NCBI GenBank assembly: GCA_041481485.1
Contig: JBGPBY010000057.1
Coordinates: 1-20,371, forward strand
Direction: 5' to 3'
Source: JBGPBY01 sp041481485
GTDB lineage: Bacteria > Acidobacteriota > Terriglobia > 20CM-2-55-15
DNA length: 20,371 bases
Numbering within the stretch: the stretch's first letter is position 1; each line of letters begins with the position of its first letter. The notes below the pieces were generated by a model. The model was not told the origin of the DNA and did not search any database. It was given only the letters and a program-made list of their open reading frames with translations. The translations under genes were made by a program, and so were the position numbers. Shown one piece after another: positions 1 through 5,376 of this stretch.

Positions 1-33
1 AAACCGAAACCCGCTTTCCTGGTACCGGACTAC

Positions 34-531
34 TCATGCGGTTCGCCGTGGCTGGGTTTTCTGCATGATCACAAACCGGACAAATTCCCATAGGGGTATG
101 TCAGGAGTTCTGAACTTTGGGACCGTAATGGTCTTGGCTGGCAGTATTTCCCCAACAGACGTATATACATTTGGAGACACGATGACTTCGCGAGGCATCG
201 TGTTGTTGATAATCACGGTAGATTGAAAACCATTCCCGACTCGCCAATATGGAGCATTCATTCTCTGCGGTCGAGCGTTTGACGTATGTGCCGCCACCAG
301 ATCTTTCCTACGCTTCTCTTTGTTCGCGCCCCTTTTCGCCTTCAACTCTTCAGATCTCTGCTTAATTGGACTCCTGGGTTCCAAATTCTGGCCCTGCCAG
401 GAGGACATGCCGGCTCGAGTTGTCGTTGCTTCGGGAATGAGTTGAAGCAGTGGAAGAGTCAAAACAGTAACCACCAAAAACAGAATCCCAAGCTTGAGAT
501 AGATGGGGAAGGAGCCGTTGCGCAGGAACAT
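34..531 (-). CDS. Hypothetical membrane-anchored protein
   Basis: A 165-residue protein with no function that I recognise. Residues 9-30 form one hydrophobic segment, read as an uncleaved anchor or signal sequence. A basic, polar linker with many Lys and Arg follows (about 55-90). The last part, from the WRVGNGFQSTVIINN stretch onward, has alternating hydrophobic residues and looks like a small beta-sandwich of the kind seen in secreted acidobacterial proteins; that resemblance is from memory and is inference. The start is well supported: GGAGG lies 5 bases before the ATG, and a promoter-like sequence is just upstream. The protein ends 33 bases from the window edge with a short basic tail, so a truncated C-terminus is possible. 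The next gene upstream on this strand is over 400 bases away, so it is probably transcribed alone. Confidence 0.6.
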   Translation of the reverse strand: MFLRNGSFPIYLKLGILFLVVTVLTLPLLQLIPEATTTRAGMSSWQGQNLEPRSPIKQRSEELKAKRGANKEKRRKDLVAAHTSNARPQRMNAPYWRVGNGFQSTVIINNTMPREVIVSPNVYTSVGEILPAKTITVPKFRTPDIPLWEFVRFVIMQKTQPRRTA

Positions 532-561
532 TGAGCCTCCAATCTGACAAGAAACGTTGCT

Positions 562-590
562 ATTCTAGGTCTGACTGTGTCGGTTCACAA
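562..590 (-). promoter_or_regulatory. Predicted sigma-70-type promoter for the hypothetical protein
   Basis: On the minus strand TTGTGA (585-590) and TAGAAT (562-567) are separated by 17 bases. The expected transcription start is near 554, leaving a leader of about 22 bases that contains the GGAGG site. The -35 box matches 4 of 6 consensus bases and the -10 box 5 of 6. Prediction from sequence only. Confidence 0.4.
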
Positions 591-960
591 ATACTAGATT
601 CAATAGGCTTACTCTAATACGGAAAATTACAACAAATCGGTCAACACTCCATAGGAGACTACATAAATCGCACTTCGATATTTGTTGTGTCGTATGCTAA
701 CAAGCGAAGCCATCTGAGGTCGAAGCGTATGCCGTCGAGGCTCACCAGTAACGGGACGAGCAGAGTAACGCGACAAACAGTTCGTATCATTAGTTACTTC
801 TACAGAAGCACTGCAGATTCGAGACTTAGCTGATCGTTACTGTATTTACTAATGGCTTGTGGGTCGGACAATAAACGCAAAATATGTGGTTGTCAAACGA
901 AAACATAGGTTGATGTTACACAAAATATGTTCAAATGCGCCTGTCATTGCTATATCTTAT
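591..960. other. Intergenic stretch without a gene
   Basis: I see no open frame with a ribosome binding site on either strand. The stretch is more AT-rich than the rest of the window. The only structure noticed is a 10-base direct repeat, CAAAATATGT, at 888-897 and 921-930. The copies are 33 bases apart, about three helical turns, which would put two protein sites on one face of the DNA. No terminator with a T-run is evident downstream of the AraC-type gene. Confidence 0.5.
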
Positions 961-1278
961 CTAGGAACGTAGGGGTGTCTTTGCCGCCTTGCGACGCTTT
1001 GCAGGCGACAGTTCGTCAACCAACTTGAAATCACGAATAAAGTGCGAATCGTTAGTATAGCCAGCATCGGACCTGATAACCTTGAGCGGACTAGTAGTGG
1101 TTACAAGTTGCATTCGCGCATCAATTAGTCGCTGCAGTTTCGAGAGTTTCTTGTATTCGCGAATGGTGATTCCACAGTTTGTGACAAACAGATACCGCAG
1201 CCGTGACTGGCTTAATCCTACCTCTGCTGATAGCTGTTTCACGCTTAAGGTCGACTCCATTGTGAGCCTGCGACACAC
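961..1278 (-). CDS. Solo AraC-type HTH DNA-binding protein
   Basis: This 105-residue protein consists almost only of the C-terminal DNA-binding domain of AraC/XylS regulators, like MarA or SoxS in size. The first helix-turn-helix spans about residues 11-36 (SVKQLSAEVGLSQSRLRYLF) and the second about 62-92, with the family pattern GYTNDSHFIRDFK followed by SPAKRRK. No ligand-binding domain is present. The start is uncertain: GTG at 1278 keeps part of the helix that precedes the first HTH, whereas ATG at 1260 would cut it, and neither has a good ribosome binding site. It lies downstream of the 86-residue gene in the same reading frame, with only a TAA stop between them. It probably regulates transcription, but its targets cannot be read from the sequence. 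The usual aromatic residue after SPA (SPxxYR) is replaced by Lys-Arg. Confidence 0.72.
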   Translation of the reverse strand: MCRRLTMESTLSVKQLSAEVGLSQSRLRYLFVTNCGITIREYKKLSKLQRLIDARMQLVTTTSPLKVIRSDAGYTNDSHFIRDFKLVDELSPAKRRKAAKTPLRS

Positions 1279-1301
1279 TTCGACAATCCGGGGCTGCCCT
1301 C

Positions 1302-1319
1302 TGAGAGCTTATGCTCTCA
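1302..1319. repeat. 7-bp perfect hairpin with the upstream stop codon in its loop
   Basis: TGAGAGC (1302-1308) and GCTCTCA (1313-1319) are perfect inverted repeats around the loop TTAT. Read on the minus strand, the loop contains the TAA stop codon (1311-1309) of the 86-residue gene. No T-run follows on either strand, so this is not a standard terminator. Confidence 0.6.
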
Positions 1320-1569
1320 CTCTCGGCCGCATCGGCACCGGATAGCGCCTCGCAGTCGGCAACGATGCCGGAGCCTGACCACCGCCAGAAGCTTGACCGT
1401 TTCGAAAGCTTTCATAGACTTTCTTGCGGATCGAAGCCTTCACTTCCGGAAGAGCTTCCTCCCATTGCTCGCTGGAGAATGCTTCTGCCAGCGGCGTGAT
1501 GACGTTGATCTCTGTCCAGTCATCAAGCTGTCTCATGAAGCTTGAGCCGGACTTTTCTTGTTCGGACAT
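1309..1569 (-). CDS. Small conserved hypothetical protein
   Basis: An 86-residue soluble protein of unknown function. The first 60 residues look like a real helical domain: hydrophobic positions are regularly spaced (FMRQLDDWTEINVITPLAEAF), then comes an amphipathic basic helix (VKASIRKKVYESFRNGQAS). The remainder is a Gly/Ala/Pro/Arg-rich tail without predicted structure. I recall similar short acidobacterial proteins with a WTExNVIxPL core and an IRxKVxESxxNGQ motif, but cannot confirm this. A GGGA site lies about 9 bases before the ATG. The large palindrome at 1618-1762 lies in its upstream region. The AraC-type gene follows directly, so the two may be co-transcribed. Confidence 0.55.
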   Translation of the reverse strand: MSEQEKSGSSFMRQLDDWTEINVITPLAEAFSSEQWEEALPEVKASIRKKVYESFRNGQASGGGQAPASLPTARRYPVPMRPRVRA

Positions 1570-1617
1570 AAATTTGTCCCTTTCGGCAAGCTTGAATGCT
1601 TTGGCGGTGTGCAGCTT

Positions 1618-1762
1618 GCCTTGCTCACCGCAAGGATTGTCCAGCGGCCAGGGTGCCCGATCCTGTCATAGGCTCCGCATCCCGCCGGGCCGTTTGACGG
1701 CCTCCCTTGCGGAGCCTTGACAGGTCGGGATGGCCGCTACAATGGAAAACGGTGAGCAAGGC
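1618..1762. repeat. 145-base imperfect palindrome, possible structured RNA or MITE-like element
   Basis: Nested arms pair in order: 1618-1630 with 1750-1762 (13 bp), 1636-1640 with 1739-1743 (5), 1643-1650 with 1731-1738 (8), 1656-1660 with 1725-1729 (5), 1662-1668 with 1718-1724 (7) and 1670-1679 with 1708-1717 (10), for 48 pairs in all. The interruptions are short bulges or internal loops. The apical loop holds a further stem, GGCCG/CGGCC (1688-1692 and 1698-1702). It lies just upstream of the 86-residue gene on the minus strand. No transposase, target-site duplication or T-run was found. It could be a folded non-coding RNA, a dead miniature element or a repeat of the REP type. Confidence 0.65.
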
Positions 1763-2290
1763 CTGCCAGCAGTGGCGCGCTCGCGGTGGACCGTTGGGCC
1801 GCTGCCTTGGGGTAGGGCCCCCATGGCAGCGGATATAGCCAGTCCGCCGAAGGCGGTCACATTGATCTCCCAATCGTCAGTGTCAATATTCCGCCCCTCC
1901 GTTTCCATTCACTTATCCAAGTTCCAATTTCTCTCGTCTGGTTGTTCCCAGCTTCTCCACGTTTCGTTTCCTTTCGTTTTCTTTTCCATCTTCATTTCTT
2001 TCAGGAGGGAGCGAGCCACCGATAGGGGGCGAGCAGCGATAGCGTTAGTTATTAGCCTGCGGAAATCACGTGTGATTCTTGAAATGGAATCAGTGGGTTG
2101 AGGCGATTGGTCGGTAGATTCCGATATCTACTCGCGTATCTACTCCCAAATGTCGCCCTGGTCAGCAGTAATTTTGCCGATTGGAAATCGAGAAGGGCGG
2201 GCATCGCCCACAGACGCCGCCCACAGCGCGAAAATTGGGCGTGGATGCGAGATACGCCATGTCATTGAATTGGATGGCTTGGGTTGAAAG
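1763..2290. other. Intergenic stretch with hairpins and a pyrimidine-rich tract
   Basis: No convincing gene. A stem pairs 1799-1806 (CCGCTGCC) with 1825-1832, continues after a T:T mismatch as TGGGG/CCCCA (1808-1812 and 1819-1823), and is followed by a CCGCC-GAA-GGCGG hairpin near 1844-1856. From about 1890 to 2002 the plus strand is markedly pyrimidine-rich. TATCTACTC is directly repeated at 2125-2133 and 2137-2145. An open frame on the minus strand beginning at 1908 runs through the palindromes and has no good ribosome site, so it is not called as a gene. Confidence 0.5.
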
Positions 2291-2365
<75 letters not shown>

Positions 2366-2385
2366 ACAATCAAGGGATTGATTGT
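2366..2385. repeat. 8-bp perfect inverted repeat abutting the tRNA 5' end
   Basis: ACAATCAA-GGGA-TTGATTGT ends exactly one base before the mature 5' end of the tRNA and overlaps the predicted -10 box. In a precursor transcript only part of it would be present, so it is more likely a DNA-level site than an RNA hairpin. Confidence 0.5.
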
Positions 2386-2409
2386 GTCATCTTTGAATGT
2401 TCGCATCAA
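2381..2409 (-). promoter_or_regulatory. Predicted promoter of tRNA-Pro
   Basis: On the minus strand TTGATG (2404-2409) and CACAAT (2381-2386) are 17 bases apart, each matching 4 of 6 consensus bases. Transcription would start about 8-10 bases before the mature tRNA, which leaves a short leader for RNase P to remove. Confidence 0.5.
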
Positions 2410-2432
2410 TAGCGTGGGGAGACCGGCGGGAC

Positions 2433-2438
2433 TATAAT
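2433..2438 (+). promoter_or_regulatory. Consensus -10 box just upstream of the TMEM14-like gene
   Basis: A perfect TATAAT ends 7 bases before the ATG at 2446. If it is used, transcription would begin at or within a base or two of the ATG and the mRNA would be leaderless. No Shine-Dalgarno sequence is visible, which fits. No clear -35 box lies at the proper distance. The box sits in the loop of a GCGGGA/TCCCGT near-palindrome. Confidence 0.35.
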
Positions 2439-2445
2439 CCCGTCC

Positions 2446-2757
2446 ATGGGAATCGTTCTGATTGTTTACGGTGCGATCGCGATTGCCGCCGCTCCAGTCG
2501 TTTTCCGGATCGCGGAAGAGCGGACTCTCAGCAACACCGGAATCATCGGTGCGGTTTTCGGTTTGGTTCTGGCTATCTCTGGAATCGCAGTGCTGCTGGG
2601 ATCGAATGCGGCGGGCTATGTTGGCGTTGGCGCGAATGCCCTGCTTATGACGATTTTCGCGATGCGATACAACAAGACCGGGAAGATGATGCCGGCGGGA
2701 ATGATGCTGTCGCTTTCCGTTGTCGTTGCGGCCTTTCAGTACACCGCGCTTTTCTAG
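2446..2757 (+). CDS. Small four-helix membrane protein, TMEM14-like
   Basis: A 103-residue, very hydrophobic protein. Four membrane segments can be seen, about residues 3-20, 30-50, 56-70 and 80-101. Short polar turns separate them, including an RIAEERT turn after helix 1 and a basic turn, RYNKTGKMMPAGM, before helix 4. The pattern of small Gly/Ala-rich helices with a K-x-MPAGMM motif before the last helix recalls the TMEM14 family (PF03647), whose bacterial members have no firmly known role; this assignment is from memory. Transport or a structural membrane role is possible. It is transcribed away from the tRNA and converges with the glycine-zipper gene, whose stop lies 2 bases beyond its own. 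Translation initiation may be leaderless. Confidence 0.7.
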   Translation: MGIVLIVYGAIAIAAAPVVFRIAEERTLSNTGIIGAVFGLVLAISGIAVLLGSNAAGYVGVGANALLMTIFAMRYNKTGKMMPAGMMLSLSVVVAAFQYTALF

Positions 2758-2759
2758 CT

Positions 2760-3404
2760 TTACGGCTCGAGCGGACGATCCAGAACGATTTCGAGTGTTG
2801 TGCCACGATCGAGGACCAGGTCCTTGCCGCGGGTCAGCAGCACCGTTGCCAGTCCGACTCCGGCACCGGCTGCGCCACCAATCGCTGCGCCTTTTGCGCG
2901 CCCATTGGCGACACCGCCGACGATTGCGGGCACTGCCGTAGCGGTGGCAACCTTTCCGACATCGTCTCCTTTAGAAGACTCCCCTTCGAGTTTGCCTTCC
3001 TCGCTGGTTGTTGCAGAGTCCGAACTGGCGAGGGACGCCGCTAACGGGAGAGTTGTCCCGCCGGGCAGGATGATTGACTGGAAGGTCAACGCCAGGCCAG
3101 CCTTTCCTTTGACCTTGCCGGGACGCTGCACCTTAGTGATCTTTCCCCGAATGCTCGAGCCCACCGGAATGACAATCTGATTGTTTACCGTAATCGGGAA
3201 GATGGTCGACGCATATACGTTGTCACCTTCCTTAATCGTCTTGGTGGAAATGCGCGATAGCAGCTGCACCGGAATCGTCGTGCCCTTGGCGACGGCGAGA
3301 GGGGCCAGGACCCTAACATCCGGATTCAACTGCAGATTCGCGGGCCCCTGCAGCACGAGCGCCATGGCTACCGATCCGATCATCATTGAAGGTAAGGTTG
3401 GCAT
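2760..3404 (-). CDS. Secreted glycine-zipper protein
   Basis: A 214-residue exported protein of unknown function. The start at 3404 is chosen because AAGGAG lies at good distance before this ATG; a longer frame to 3440 has none. Residues 1-20 form a signal peptide without a lipobox. About 38-120 is a beta-rich domain (GTTIPVQLLSRIST, VIPVGSSIRGKITKV) that resembles the TrbI/VirB10-like barrel fold, although no secretion system is present. An acidic Ser-rich linker follows. About 150-190 is a glycine zipper (GRAKGAAIGGAAGAGVGLAT), which often inserts into or packs against membranes, and a final beta strand ends the protein. The lipoprotein at 7452-8144 has the same domain order and is a distant paralogue. 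It is the last gene of the rph-rdgB strand, 60 bases after rdgB, with its own ribosome site. Confidence 0.75.
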   Translation of the reverse strand: MPTLPSMMIGSVAMALVLQGPANLQLNPDVRVLAPLAVAKGTTIPVQLLSRISTKTIKEGDNVYASTIFPITVNNQIVIPVGSSIRGKITKVQRPGKVKGKAGLALTFQSIILPGGTTLPLAASLASSDSATTSEEGKLEGESSKGDDVGKVATATAVPAIVGGVANGRAKGAAIGGAAGAGVGLATVLLTRGKDLVLDRGTTLEIVLDRPLEP

Positions 3405-3464
3405 TAAATTCTCCTTATCAAACCGCGGGCACCTCAACACTGACGGACAGACTCGCCAAACGTT

Positions 3465-3830
3465 TCATAAACCTGCAAGGAAACGTCTCAATTCCTCCAG
3501 TGCCTTGCCGCGTGCGCTGACCTGATTCTTCTCCAGTGTTGTCATTTGGGCAAGAGTTTTCCTCAGAGCGGGGACATAGAAAATCGGGTCGAATCCAAAG
3601 CCACCCGAGCCGGCAGGGGCCAGGGTAATTTCTCCCTCCAGACGCCCTTCCGCCGTCCAGATCAGCGAATCCGACCGCGCGATGGCGAACACACAGTGAA
3701 ACTCGGCATGACGATCCGGGCCTTCCAAATCCTGGAGCTCATCCAGCACCCGCTGATTTCGAGCTTCGGCCGTCGGGCCGTACCGGGCGGAGTAGACTCC
3801 AGGCCGTCCGTCCAATGCCCGTACACTCAT
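3465..3830 (-). CDS. rdgB: RdgB/HAM1 non-canonical purine NTP pyrophosphatase, C-terminal part of split gene
   Basis: These 121 residues are the C-terminal two-thirds of the house-cleaning enzyme that hydrolyses dITP, XTP and dUTP-like nucleotides to monophosphates. Family motifs are present: ALDGRPGVYSARYG (residues 5-18), GGFGFDPIFYVP (76-87) and a terminal S-A-R-G-K-A segment (105-110). In the family this last motif is normally SHRG, and the His helps bind the base; here it is Ala106. The piece begins with ATG overlapping the TGA stop of the N-terminal piece (ATGA). Adding one base at 3829-3830 would restore a normal protein of about 195 residues reading ADDSG-L-SVRALDG. So this is a single-base frameshift (real or a sequencing error), or an enzyme made as two chains by coupled translation. 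Confidence 0.8.
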   Translation of the reverse strand: MSVRALDGRPGVYSARYGPTAEARNQRVLDELQDLEGPDRHAEFHCVFAIARSDSLIWTAEGRLEGEITLAPAGSGGFGFDPIFYVPALRKTLAQMTTLEKNQVSARGKALEELRRFLAGL

Positions 3831-4048
3831 CCGGAATCGTCGGCCAAAGTGAGGTTTTCGACGAATCGGCTATAGTGGGTTGCCTTGAGGATCGCGTTTT
3901 CGAGAAACGATGTTCCCGACTCTTCAACCTCGAGAAGTCTTGCAGGCAGAGGTTCGACACTCCATCCCGCGAAGCCGCTCAACGCCAGCTGAACTTCGTG
4001 AACTTTACCGGCGTTTGTGCTGGCAACGATCAACCGCCGCTGCGCCAT
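3827..4048 (-). CDS. rdgB: RdgB/HAM1 non-canonical purine NTP pyrophosphatase, N-terminal part of split gene
   Basis: These 73 residues are the N-terminal third of the RdgB/HAM1 fold. The triphosphate-binding motif STNAGKVHEV (residues 10-19), the acidic segment EESGTSFLENAILKA (42-56) and the metal site LADDSG (68-73) are intact. The frame then stops at TGA directly after ADDSG, exactly where the family continues with LxVDAL. The continuation lies in the next frame from 3830. The start ATG lies one base after the rph stop (TGATATG), so translation is probably coupled to rph. The coding content of both halves is undamaged apart from this one point, so a recent frameshift or a sequence error is more likely than an old pseudogene. 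Confidence 0.82.
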   Translation of the reverse strand: MAQRRLIVASTNAGKVHEVQLALSGFAGWSVEPLPARLLEVEESGTSFLENAILKATHYSRFVENLTLADDSG

Positions 4049-4049
4049 A

Positions 4050-4766
4050 TCAGATCGAAAGAATGCGCCGCTGTTGTTCGATCAACTCGAGGATGCCTTG
4101 CCGTCCCAGCCGGATCAGTTCGGTAAGCGCGCCGTCCCCAAATGGATTGCGCTCGGCAGTGCCCTGTATCTCGACGAATTCGCCGGCGTCGGTCATCACC
4201 AGATTGAAATCCACGTCGGCGCTGGAATCTTCGGCATAGTTCAGATCGAGCATTGGCACGCCGCCGACCACTCCAACGCTGACTGCGGCAACATGACTGC
4301 GAAGCGGGCTGGCCGTTAGTTTTCCCGAATTCAGCAGACCGCGCACGGCAAGACTCAGGGCGATGAAGGCTCCGGTGATTGACGCCGTGCGGGTGCCGCC
4401 ATCGGCTTCGATCACGTCGCAGTCCATCAGGATTGTCCGTTCTCCGAGCCGATCCAGATCGATGGACGTGCGCAGCGACCGTCCAATCAGGCGCTGGATT
4501 TCCATGGTTCGGCCCGAACGCTTTCCGGATGTCGATTCCCGGACGTTGCGCGTGTTGGTGGCGCGGGGAATCATTCCGTATTCCGAGGTGATCCAGCCTT
4601 TCCCGCTGTTCCTCATGAAAGACGGAACGGACTCTTCGACGCTCGCTGTGCAGATCACGCGGGTGCGGCCGACTTCGATCAGAACCGAACCTTCCGCCGA
4701 GTGGATGAATCCCGGTGTGATCTGAACCGGTCGAAGCTGGTTTGGCGCGCGGCCGTCAATTCTCAT
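4050..4766 (-). CDS. rph: RNase PH
   Basis: Phosphorolytic 3'-5' exoribonuclease that trims tRNA precursors next to the CCA end, using phosphate and releasing nucleoside diphosphates; it acts as a cytoplasmic hexamer. At 238 residues it has the usual full length. Family features are clear: MRIDGRAPNQLRPVQI at the N-terminus, GRTMEIQRLIGRSLR (85-99) with the phosphate-contacting Arg86, DCDVIEADGGTRTASITGA (115-133) with Arg126, the catalytic region LDLNYAEDSSADVDFN (173-188) with Asp180 and Asp186, and VEIQGTAE (198-205). The start overlaps the end of the GerMN gene by 11 bases and the stop is one base from the rdgB start, which places it inside an operon. It may process the nearby tRNA-Pro, which lacks an encoded CCA, but that would be a general role. 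Confidence 0.97.
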   Translation of the reverse strand: MRIDGRAPNQLRPVQITPGFIHSAEGSVLIEVGRTRVICTASVEESVPSFMRNSGKGWITSEYGMIPRATNTRNVRESTSGKRSGRTMEIQRLIGRSLRTSIDLDRLGERTILMDCDVIEADGGTRTASITGAFIALSLAVRGLLNSGKLTASPLRSHVAAVSVGVVGGVPMLDLNYAEDSSADVDFNLVMTDAGEFVEIQGTAERNPFGDGALTELIRLGRQGILELIEQQRRILSI

Positions 4767-5376
4767 GAGGTTGATCCGTCATGGAAAGGTCCAGGGAAAG
4801 GGGAAGCAGCAGCAGACAATGTCCGGCAAGTGTCTCCTGTTCCATGCCGCCGACCAGGATTTTCACCTGATGCACCTCTGGCAGATTGAACAACAGGGAA
4901 TCGACGATGGAATAAATCGTCGCCTGTTCATTGACCGTCCCGCCGGGATGATTGACCGATATCGCACTGGAGAAATCCACATATAAGGTGCCGTCCGAGG
5001 ATTCAAACACTTCCTGCAGCTTCGTGTCTTTCGGGACGCCGGGCAATAGGCCATTGCCCTTCGGGCCATCGATGACCATTTGAAGAATCTGCTTGGCGCG
5101 GTTTGGGATTTCACGCGACTTGAAGATCATGCGCTGTTCGGAAGCAAGAATGGAGGTTCCAGACGCGGCAGGGAAAAACATCTTCACATCCATTGGCGGA
5201 TCGTCGGAGGAAAACAGTTTCGCGGGCGGAGACTTGAACGGGTTGGCTTCCGAGTCCGGCTGCTGCACGATCGATCGAATGCGTCCGACAATTCCCAAAA
5301 AGTAGCCGAACGTAATGACACCACCGATCGCAATTAAGATGATCCCGATTTTCAGATGGCGCGGTATGGAAGTCAT
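4756..5376 (-). CDS. GerMN-domain membrane-anchored protein
   Basis: A 206-residue protein with one N-terminal membrane segment (about residues 9-30), a linker of about 50 residues, and a GerMN domain (PF10646) from about 65 to 195. The domain signature is visible: a GLLPGVPKDTKL turn, then SSDGTLYVDFSSAI, then NEQATIYSIVDSLLFNLPEVHQVKILVGG. GerMN domains were first known from the Bacillus germination and sporulation protein GerM, but they also occur in non-sporulating bacteria, where they are linked to peptidoglycan or envelope work. Here the gene overlaps the amidase by 4 bases (ATGA) and rph by 11. The topology is probably an outside-facing domain tethered to the inner membrane. Its partner is likely the upstream amidase. 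Spore formation is not implied. Confidence 0.88.
   Translation of the reverse strand: MTSIPRHLKIGIILIAIGGVITFGYFLGIVGRIRSIVQQPDSEANPFKSPPAKLFSSDDPPMDVKMFFPAASGTSILASEQRMIFKSREIPNRAKQILQMVIDGPKGNGLLPGVPKDTKLQEVFESSDGTLYVDFSSAISVNHPGGTVNEQATIYSIVDSLLFNLPEVHQVKILVGGMEQETLAGHCLLLLPLSLDLSMTDQPHEN

Noticed and set aside
1..60. Group II intron or transposase end at the left edge
   Set aside because: The segment has GC-rich pairing potential, but domain V-like structure or a reverse transcriptase could not be identified in so short a stretch.
1618..1762. Integron attC site
   Set aside because: The length and palindromic shape fit, but the ends lack the GTTRRRY and RYYYAAC core sites and there is no integrase or cassette array.
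1666..1908. Open frame of 80 codons on the minus strand with a plausible-looking start
   Set aside because: It passes through the 145-base palindrome and two further hairpins, has no proper ribosome site, and its C-terminal half changes to Pro/Arg/Gly-rich sequence. Not certain enough to call.
2397..3044. Open frame of 215 codons on the plus strand
   Set aside because: Overlaps the TMEM14-like gene in another frame and is antisense to the glycine-zipper gene. The Cys/Arg-rich translation is typical of a shadow.
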